Source: Oceanospirillum linum (GTDB lineage Bacteria > Pseudomonadota > Gammaproteobacteria > Pseudomonadales > Halomonadaceae). Taken from it: a stretch of 64,000 nucleotides of DNA. Each line of letters begins with the position of its first letter. Position 1 is the first letter of the stretch. Positions 59,038 through 64,000 of the stretch are shown here, piece after piece. Below the pieces are notes generated by a model that was not told the origin of the DNA, ran no database searches, and was given only the letters and a program-made list of their open reading frames with translations. The DNA lies in assembly GCF_900182785.1 (NCBI RefSeq), contig NZ_FXTS01000007.1:136811-200810 (forward strand), in the 5' to 3' direction. A program made the translations under genes and the position numbers.

Positions 59038-61026
59038 TTGAGTACTGAAATCATCAAAGTGCCGGATATTGGCGGAGATTCAGATGTCGAGGTCATCGAG
59101 GTCTGTGTTGCAGTGGGTGACCGTGTTGAAGCCGAAGACTCACTGGTGGTACTGGAATCAGACAAAGCGTCTATGGACGTACCCAGTCCACAAAGTGGCG
59201 TAGTAAAAGCGATTAAACTGAATGTGGGCGACAAAGTTTCAGAAGGACACGACATTCTGGAACTGGAAATTGAAGGTGCCGCTGAAACTGTAGCAGAAGA
59301 AACTCCTGCAGAAGCAGCACCTGCCGTTGAACCGGCTCCTGCTCCGCAGGCACCGGCTGCTTCTGCGCCTCAAGCGGCCGCAGCGCCATCTGTTGAAACC
59401 ATCAACGTACCGGATATCGGTGATGATGGTGAAGTGGAAGTGATCGAAATCAGCGTTGCCGTAGGTGATGAGATTGCTGAAGAAGATTCTTTGGTCGTAC
59501 TGGAATCTGATAAAGCATCTATGGAAGTGCCTTCACCGGTTGCTGGAAAAGTCGTGGAAATTCTTGTTGAAACCGGGGTAAAGGTTTCAGAAGGTACTCC
59601 GGTAGTGCGTGTTGAAACTGCTGGTGGCGCTGTTGTAGCTGCACCGGTTGAAGCGCCTACTGCTCCTGCGGCTGCACCGGCTCAGGCAGAAGCGCCTGCA
59701 CCTGTAGCGGCTCCTGCTGCTGGACCCGTCCGTAAAGAGATTCATGTACCGGATCTGAGTGGTAACAGTGATGTACCTGTTATCGAAGTGTCAGTTTCAG
59801 TTGGTGATGAATTACAGGAAGAAGATGCCCTGTTTGTTCTGGAAACCGACAAGGCTACCATGGAAGTACCGGCACCATTTGCCGGTAAATTGGTTGAGTT
59901 CTTTGTTACCGAAGGCCAGAACGTAAACCAGGGTGATCTGGTTGCGGTCATGGAAGTGATGGAAGCGGCTCCTGCTCAGGCTGCAGCATCGGTTGCGGCC
60001 TCTGCCCCAGCTCAGAGTGCTCCGGCATCGGCTGCGCCTGCACAAGCTCCAGCTGCCGCATCTGCTCCAGTGGCAGCCGCTACCGCGGACAGTGGTCGCA
60101 AAACCGGAAAAGTACACGCAGGTCCTGCTGTTCGTATGATCGCCCGTGAATTTGGTGTTGATCTGTTGGATGTAACACCCACTGGACCCCGTGGCCGTAT
60201 CCTGAAAGAAGATGTTCAGTCTTACGTGAAACAGGTGATGCAGCAGGCTAAATCTGCTCCTAAATCGGCTCCGTCTGCTGCCGGTGGAGCTGGTATTCCG
60301 CCAATTCCTGCGGTTGATTTCAGCCAGTTCGGTGAAATAGAAGAGAAACCAATGGGGCGCCTGTTGAAGGCTGGCGCAATGAACCTGCACCGCTCATGGC
60401 TGAACGTGCCTCATGTGACGCAGTTCGATGAAGCAGATATCACCGAGCTGGAGAAATTCCGTAAGTCGATGAAGGGTGAAGCAGAGAAGCGGGGCTCTAA
60501 GCTAACGCCTCTGCCATTTATTCTGAAAGCCTGTGCTTATGCAATGCAGAAATATCCACAGTTTAATGTGTCTCTGCATCCGGATGGTGACAAGCTCATC
60601 CATAAGAAATATATCAATATCGGTTTTGCGGTAGATACGCCGGACGGACTACTTGTGCCAGTTGTTCGTGATGTTGACCAGAAATCTCTCTGGGAACTGG
60701 CTGATGCTACTGCAGATCTGGCTGGTCGGGCTCAGAAAAAACAACTCAAAGCGGATGATATGAAAGGTGGTTGTTTCACTATTTCGAGCTTAGGTTCGAT
60801 TGGTGGTACAGCATTTACTCCTATTGTTAATGCGCCGGAAGTTGCTATTTTGGGTGTTTCTAAAGCCAGCATTAAGCCTGTGTGGAATGGGAGTGACTTT
60901 GTGCCACGGCAGATGTTGCCGTTGTCGCTATCCTATGATCACCGGGCGATCAACGGGGCTGATGCAGCACGCTTTACAGCGTTTATTGCGGCGGTTCTCG
61001 CTGATATTCGTCAGATACTTATGTAA
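59038..61026 (+). CDS. aceF: Pyruvate dehydrogenase E2 component, three lipoyl domains
   Basis: Dihydrolipoyl acetyltransferase core of the complex. The start is TTG at 59038, with AGGAG eight bases upstream, giving MSTEIIKVPDIGG; the TTG at 58993 is a worse choice. The 662-residue protein has three lipoyl domains with modified lysines at Lys43, Lys159 and Lys272 (each DKAxMxV), Ala/Pro-rich linkers, an E1/E3-binding domain (about 359-395) and a catalytic domain with DHRAING (634-640). Asn639 in place of Asp is seen in Pseudomonas and Azotobacter E2 too. No lpd gene follows. It ends at a strong terminator. Confidence 0.96.
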   Translation: MSTEIIKVPDIGGDSDVEVIEVCVAVGDRVEAEDSLVVLESDKASMDVPSPQSGVVKAIKLNVGDKVSEGHDILELEIEGAAETVAEETPAEAAPAVEPAPAPQAPAASAPQAAAAPSVETINVPDIGDDGEVEVIEISVAVGDEIAEEDSLVVLESDKASMEVPSPVAGKVVEILVETGVKVSEGTPVVRVETAGGAVVAAPVEAPTAPAAAPAQAEAPAPVAAPAAGPVRKEIHVPDLSGNSDVPVIEVSVSVGDELQEEDALFVLETDKATMEVPAPFAGKLVEFFVTEGQNVNQGDLVAVMEVMEAAPAQAAASVAASAPAQSAPASAAPAQAPAAASAPVAAATADSGRKTGKVHAGPAVRMIAREFGVDLLDVTPTGPRGRILKEDVQSYVKQVMQQAKSAPKSAPSAAGGAGIPPIPAVDFSQFGEIEEKPMGRLLKAGAMNLHRSWLNVPHVTQFDEADITELEKFRKSMKGEAEKRGSKLTPLPFILKACAYAMQKYPQFNVSLHPDGDKLIHKKYINIGFAVDTPDGLLVPVVRDVDQKSLWELADATADLAGRAQKKQLKADDMKGGCFTISSLGSIGGTAFTPIVNAPEVAILGVSKASIKPVWNGSDFVPRQMLPLSLSYDHRAINGADAARFTAFIAAVLADIRQILM

Positions 61027-61089
61027 GAGCTGTGCCGGCTCTGTAGCTGACGAGACTCCATTATTACCCGAAAGGGTAGTTGTGCCTGT

Positions 61090-61118
61090 GGCGGTATTCT
61101 TCGGAATACCGCCTTTTT
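61090..61118 (+). terminator. Terminator after aceF
   Basis: GGCGGTATTC (61090-61099), tetraloop TTCG, GAATACCGCC (61104-61113), then TTTTT. Confidence 0.93.
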
Positions 61119-61207
61119 GCTTTCTGAAAACAGATTTCTTTGTCGGAAATTGGGTCAGATTTGCGATATCATCGATTGACTATTGCGATCAATCTCAAGG
61201 AAACGAT

Positions 61208-61885
61208 ATGGCTGAATTTTTGCACCAGACCGGTATATATCTGGATTCAAGTTTTTGGGCTTTTTTAGTCGCTATTACATTACTTACGATGTCTCCGGGT
61301 GTTGATACGATTGTTGTTATCAGGAATACCTTACGTGGTGGAACACGCGATGGCGTTATCACGAGCATAGCGATCTGCCTGGGGCTGTTTATTCACGCCA
61401 TCATATCCGCTGGCGGTATTTCACTGATTTTGTTGCAGTCAGCTATGCTTTTTACCGCACTGAAGCTGGTTGGGGCGTTTTATTTGATCTGGCTGGGTTA
61501 CAAAAGCTTATCTTCTGCATTCAGCAGGACATATGACTCATCTTTAACCCGGGCCGTTACTGAAACAGTTGGTCCTACAGGAGCTTCATCCTGGCGCTCA
61601 TTTCGTGAGGGTTTTTTGAGCAATGTCCTTAACCCTAAGACTATTGTATTTTATATGGCCTTTTTACCGCAGTTTATTCAGGCCGGTGAGCCTGCAATGC
61701 TTAAGTCGCTATTTCTGGCTGCGGTTCACTTTTGCATCGCAAACCTTTGGCAGATTCTGATTGTTCTGTTGGTTGGCAAAGCGTCATCATGGCTGTTAAA
61801 GGGATCGGTTATGAAAGGAATTGATGGGTTAATTGGCACTGTAATGGTTGGTTTTGGTCTGAAGTTGGCTTTGGATCGCGGCTAG
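61208..61885 (+). CDS. LysE/RhtB-family amino acid exporter
   Basis: Inner-membrane exporter of 225 residues with about six helices. Typical LysE family segments are ITLLTMSPGVDTIVVIRNTLRGGTRDGVITSIAICLGLFIHAI near the N-terminus and FREGFLSNVLNPKTIVFYMAFLPQF in the middle. Substrate unknown (amino acids or homoserine lactones in known members). The ATG at 61208 has AAGGA seven bases upstream; an open frame reaching back into aceF is disregarded. It stands alone after the aceF terminator. Confidence 0.88.
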   Translation: MAEFLHQTGIYLDSSFWAFLVAITLLTMSPGVDTIVVIRNTLRGGTRDGVITSIAICLGLFIHAIISAGGISLILLQSAMLFTALKLVGAFYLIWLGYKSLSSAFSRTYDSSLTRAVTETVGPTGASSWRSFREGFLSNVLNPKTIVFYMAFLPQFIQAGEPAMLKSLFLAAVHFCIANLWQILIVLLVGKASSWLLKGSVMKGIDGLIGTVMVGFGLKLALDRG

Positions 61886-61893
61886 AAATCAAT

Positions 61894-61924
61894 CAAACGA
61901 ATGTTTGTCAGCTACAACGAATGT
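61894..61924 (+). repeat. Direct repeat AACGAATGT, 20-base period
   Basis: AACGAATGT at 61896-61904 and 61916-61924, directly after the exporter stop and about 200 bases before adk. The first copy sits inside CAAAC-GAAT-GTTTG (61894-61907). It is a possible operator for adk or part of the exporter 3' region. Confidence 0.35.
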
Positions 61925-62123
61925 ATCCTTGTTTTTGCTGTTGTGGACGGGTATTGTCGTTTTCCAATTGCCAGAGTGTTGACTGATGAGTCTGTTACTT
62001 TCTGGTTTAGCGGATGTTATAACCGTCTGATCAAATTAAGAATTTTTATTCGACGCTAGGTGCACAGCGTTGGATTTATAAAGAATAAACGATTTAATAA
62101 TTACACTTAGGGAGCTTTTCTCC

Positions 62124-62777
62124 ATGCGTTTAATTTTGTTGGGCGCTCCAGGCGCTGGTAAAGGTACTCAGGCTCAGTTTATCTGCGAGAAATTTAATAT
62201 TCCGCAAATCTCTACCGGTGATATGCTGCGTGCAGCTGTTAAAGAAGGCTCTGAACTGGGCCTTAAGGTTAAAGAGATTATGGAAACTGGCGGTCTGGTT
62301 TCTGATGAGCTGATTATCTCTCTGGTAAAAGAGCGCATTGCTCAGGATGATTGCAAAGCTGGTTTCCTGTTTGACGGTTTCCCGCGGACAATTCCCCAGG
62401 CAGATGCTATGAAAGAGGCCGGCGTTCAACTGGATCATGTTGTTGAAATCGACGTGGCAGATGAAGAGATTATCAAGCGTATGAGTGGCCGTCGTGTTCA
62501 TCCGGCTTCTGGTCGTACTTATCACATTGTTTTCAATCAGCCTAAGGTTGAAGGGAAAGATGATGTGACCGGTGAAGATCTGATTCAGCGTGAAGACGAT
62601 AAGGAAGAAACCGTTCGTCATCGTCTGGGCGTTTATCACGAGCAAACGGCTCCTTTGGTTGATTACTATAAATCCTGGGAAGCGACCGGTGCTGCCGAAG
62701 CTCCTAAATATACTCATATTGCCGGTGTCGGCAGTGTTGATGATATTCGTGATAAGGTATTTGCTGCTCTTTCTTAA
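62124..62777 (+). CDS. adk: Adenylate kinase
   Basis: Interconverts ATP and AMP with two ADP. The 217-residue protein has the P-loop GAPGAGKGTQ (7-16), the NMP-binding STGDMLR region, DGFPRT (84-89) and a long-form LID (about 122-160) with RRVHPASGRTYHIVFNQPKVEGKDDVTGEDLIQREDD and no zinc cysteines, as in other proteobacteria. The AGGGAG ribosome site is ten bases upstream. A 240-base spacer upstream holds its promoter. Confidence 0.97.
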   Translation: MRLILLGAPGAGKGTQAQFICEKFNIPQISTGDMLRAAVKEGSELGLKVKEIMETGGLVSDELIISLVKERIAQDDCKAGFLFDGFPRTIPQADAMKEAGVQLDHVVEIDVADEEIIKRMSGRRVHPASGRTYHIVFNQPKVEGKDDVTGEDLIQREDDKEETVRHRLGVYHEQTAPLVDYYKSWEATGAAEAPKYTHIAGVGSVDDIRDKVFAALS

Positions 62778-62861
62778 GAAGCGCGGGTATTTCCCTAATT
62801 CTGCATGTGACGCAGCCCGTACTAAGGGGAAGTGACCTGCAGGTATTAGAGAGAACGAAAG

Positions 62862-62904
62862 AAATCCGGTATTCTCTGGTTACTCAGTGATGCCGGATTT
62901 TTTT
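62862..62904 (+). terminator. Terminator after adk
   Basis: AAATCCGG (62862-62869) pairs with CCGGATTT (62893-62900) over a long loop, followed by TTTT. Confidence 0.75.
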
Positions 62905-62975
62905 ATGGGCAAAGTTTCCCGTCCTGCAAATTTGTATAGCGGAATTTCTATCTAAGTAAATATACAGGTTGAATT

Positions 62976-63698
62976 ATGAATCAAACAATAGAGACTATTC
63001 TTTCCCATCGCTCTATTCGCAAGTTTACTGAACAAGCTATTCCGCAGGAGGTGCTGGCGACGCTTATTGATTGCGCAAGGGCGGCATCCTCCTCAAGTAA
63101 TATTCAGTGCGTTAGCGTTATTCGCATTACTGATGCTAAGAAAAGAGAGCTGCTGTCTGAATATGCTGGTGGTCAGGGTTATGTTGCCAGTGCGGCAGAG
63201 TTTCTGGTTTTTTGTGCAGATTTTAATCGTCATCAGCAAATTAAGCCGGATTCCAGACTTGGGTTTATGGAGCAGACGCTTATTGGAGCTGTTGATTCAG
63301 CCTTAATGGCTCAAAACTGCCTTCTGGCGGCAGAATCGCTCGGGTTAGGTGGTGTTTATATTGGTGGTTTGCGGAACAATCCGGATAAAGTTTGTGAGTT
63401 GTTGAACTTGCCGGAAAATGTATTTCCGATGTTTGGGATGTGTTTAGGCTATCCTGACCAGGACCCCGCTTTAAAACCCAGGCTGCCAGCTGATCTGATT
63501 TTGCATACTGATAACTATCAACCGCTGGATGCCGAGAAGCTTGCTGAATACGATGCAACTATGCGTGAGTATTACGATATAAGAACAGGTGGCAAGCTTG
63601 ATCAATCATGGTCGGATCAGATTAAGGCGATCCTGAGTAAAGAGGCGCGACCATTTATACAGGGTTCGCTGAACAAGCAGGGTTTTGCTAAGAAGTAA
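62976..63698 (+). CDS. nfsA: Oxygen-insensitive NADPH nitroreductase, NfsA type
   Basis: FMN-dependent two-electron reductase of nitro compounds and quinones; cytosolic dimer. The 240-residue protein matches NfsA in length and motifs: HRSIRKFTEQAIPQEVLATLIDCARAASSSSNIQ near the start, DSALMAQNCLLAAESLGLGGVYIGGLRN, and MFGMCLGYPDQDP, with a C-terminal arm ending in RPFIQGSLNKQGFAKK. It is a single-gene unit between terminators. The physiological substrate is not known for the family. Confidence 0.88.
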   Translation: MNQTIETILSHRSIRKFTEQAIPQEVLATLIDCARAASSSSNIQCVSVIRITDAKKRELLSEYAGGQGYVASAAEFLVFCADFNRHQQIKPDSRLGFMEQTLIGAVDSALMAQNCLLAAESLGLGGVYIGGLRNNPDKVCELLNLPENVFPMFGMCLGYPDQDPALKPRLPADLILHTDNYQPLDAEKLAEYDATMREYYDIRTGGKLDQSWSDQIKAILSKEARPFIQGSLNKQGFAKK

Positions 63699-63713
63699 GC
63701 CCAGGCTATCAGT

Positions 63714-63751
63714 AAAAGCCCGTCATCCGTAAGGAGTCGGGCTTTTCTTTT
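63714..63751 (+). terminator. Terminator after the nitroreductase gene
   Basis: AAAAGCCCG (63714-63722) pairs with CGGGCTTTT (63738-63746), followed by CTTTTG. Confidence 0.8.
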
Positions 63752-63846
63752 GCCCTCAGTGCCTTAGCCTGAACACTACACGGCGGCCTGTCTTTCTTAT
63801 AATTCACATTATTTTCACTTATTTTGCCTTTTTCTCGTTTTAGGGG

Positions 63847-64000
63847 TTGTGCTGTCCCGTTTTGTGCGTATAATTCGCCCTCGTTGTCACGGAGCAAGTC
63901 TCCCAACAACGGTTAACTCCTTGTTTTATTTGCTCTTTTTCTGGCTAAGCTGGTTGGTTGAGTTTAGAATGAAAGCAAAAAGTTTTAAACAAAGTGTTGA
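63847..64000 (+). promoter_or_regulatory. Strong promoter region, probably of a stable-RNA operon starting beyond the window
   Basis: A perfect TATAAT (63869-63874) with TTGTGC (63847-63852) 16 bases upstream is followed by the GC-rich discriminator TCGCCCTCG, as in stringently controlled rRNA and tRNA promoters. TTGCTCTTTTTC (near 63930) is boxA-like. The window ends in an A/T-rich stretch (63977-63993) leading into GTGTTGA, which looks like an UP element and the first bases of a second -35 box. Confidence 0.5.

Noticed and set aside
60936..60965. Asn in place of Asp in the AceF catalytic DHRxxxG motif
   Set aside because: The same Asn is found in Pseudomonas and Azotobacter E2 proteins, so it is a lineage feature and not a defect.
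63969..64000. ATG that could open a coding region running off the right edge
   Set aside because: No ribosome site, and the sequence reads better as an A/T-rich promoter upstream element before a -35 box.
1..64000. Search for insertion sequences, phage genes, toxin-antitoxin pairs, CRISPR arrays, and tRNA genes
   Set aside because: No transposase or integrase pattern, no regularly spaced repeats and no tRNA-like arms with the GTTCGA-type loop outside coding sequence were seen by eye. A tRNA or CRISPR scanner would be decisive.

Overview
The window is an ordinary-looking chromosomal segment of a gammaproteobacterium, most likely an Oceanospirillales-type marine bacterium. This assignment is inferred from gene order and protein features, not from a database search. 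It has roughly balanced base composition and dense, mostly co-oriented operons. Long blocks share gene order with Pseudomonas and relatives: mla-ibaG-murA-hisG-hisD, dsbD/aroQ-accBC-prmA-dusB-fis-purH, and proA-nadD-rsfS-rlmH-mrdA-rodA-mltB-rlpA-dacA-ybeD-lipB-lipA. It also carries a PPi-type phosphofructokinase. I see no mobile element, prophage, CRISPR array, tRNA or rRNA gene inside the window.

Layout. 1-2 kb (minus): calcium/sodium antiporter and kdsD, the start of the LPS/Kdo locus. 2.2-9.1 kb (plus): the MlaFEDCB lipid-transport operon, ibaG, murA, hisG and hisD. 9.2-12.9 kb (minus): sensor kinase, AraC regulator and YddG-like exporter in one run. 13-23.5 kb (minus): purH, fis, dusB, gdhA, a zinc-ribbon membrane protein, prmA, accC, accB, aroQ and a stand-alone DsbD N-terminal domain. 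23.7-25.3 kb (plus): a DUF2333 protein and a small lone Rossmann protein. 25.4-29.7 kb: thiolase and acyl-CoA ligase (minus) divergent from an AraC/OruR-type regulator (plus). 29.8-36 kb: ppa, a membrane-anchored phosphatase/kinase-like fusion with degraded active sites, a VF530 protein, an MFS transporter and pfp. 36.2-38.5 kb (plus): mpl and ubiX. 38.6-41.4 kb (minus): two overlapping membrane proteins with degenerate GGDEF domains and an EamA transporter. 41.5-53.2 kb (plus): proA and the elongasome/lipoate block. 53.3-54.2 kb (plus): a small exported protein and a CBS protein. 54.2-55.8 kb: gmhA-like (minus) and mak-like (plus). 56.2-63.7 kb (plus): aceE, aceF, a LysE exporter, adk and an nfsA-type nitroreductase. 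The last 150 bases look like the promoter region of a stable-RNA or other strongly expressed operon.

Functional themes. Envelope biogenesis dominates (Mla transport, MurA, Mpl, PBP2/RodA/MltB/RlpA/DacA, KdsD, GmhA). Central carbon and cofactor genes accompany it (pyruvate dehydrogenase, lipoate synthesis, acetyl-CoA carboxylase, PPi-PFK with pyrophosphatase). LipB and LipA supply the lipoyl groups needed by the three-lipoyl AceF encoded 6 kb away.

Most unusual items: the phosphatase-kinase fusion that has lost catalytic residues in both domains; the tandem degenerate GGDEF pair translationally coupled to a transporter; the DsbD alpha domain standing alone at the usual dsbD locus; a terminator-like hairpin just ahead of aroQ-accB-accC; a chain of hairpins between dacA and ybeD that may be a structured RNA; and a dyad-rich promoter and folded leader ahead of aceE.
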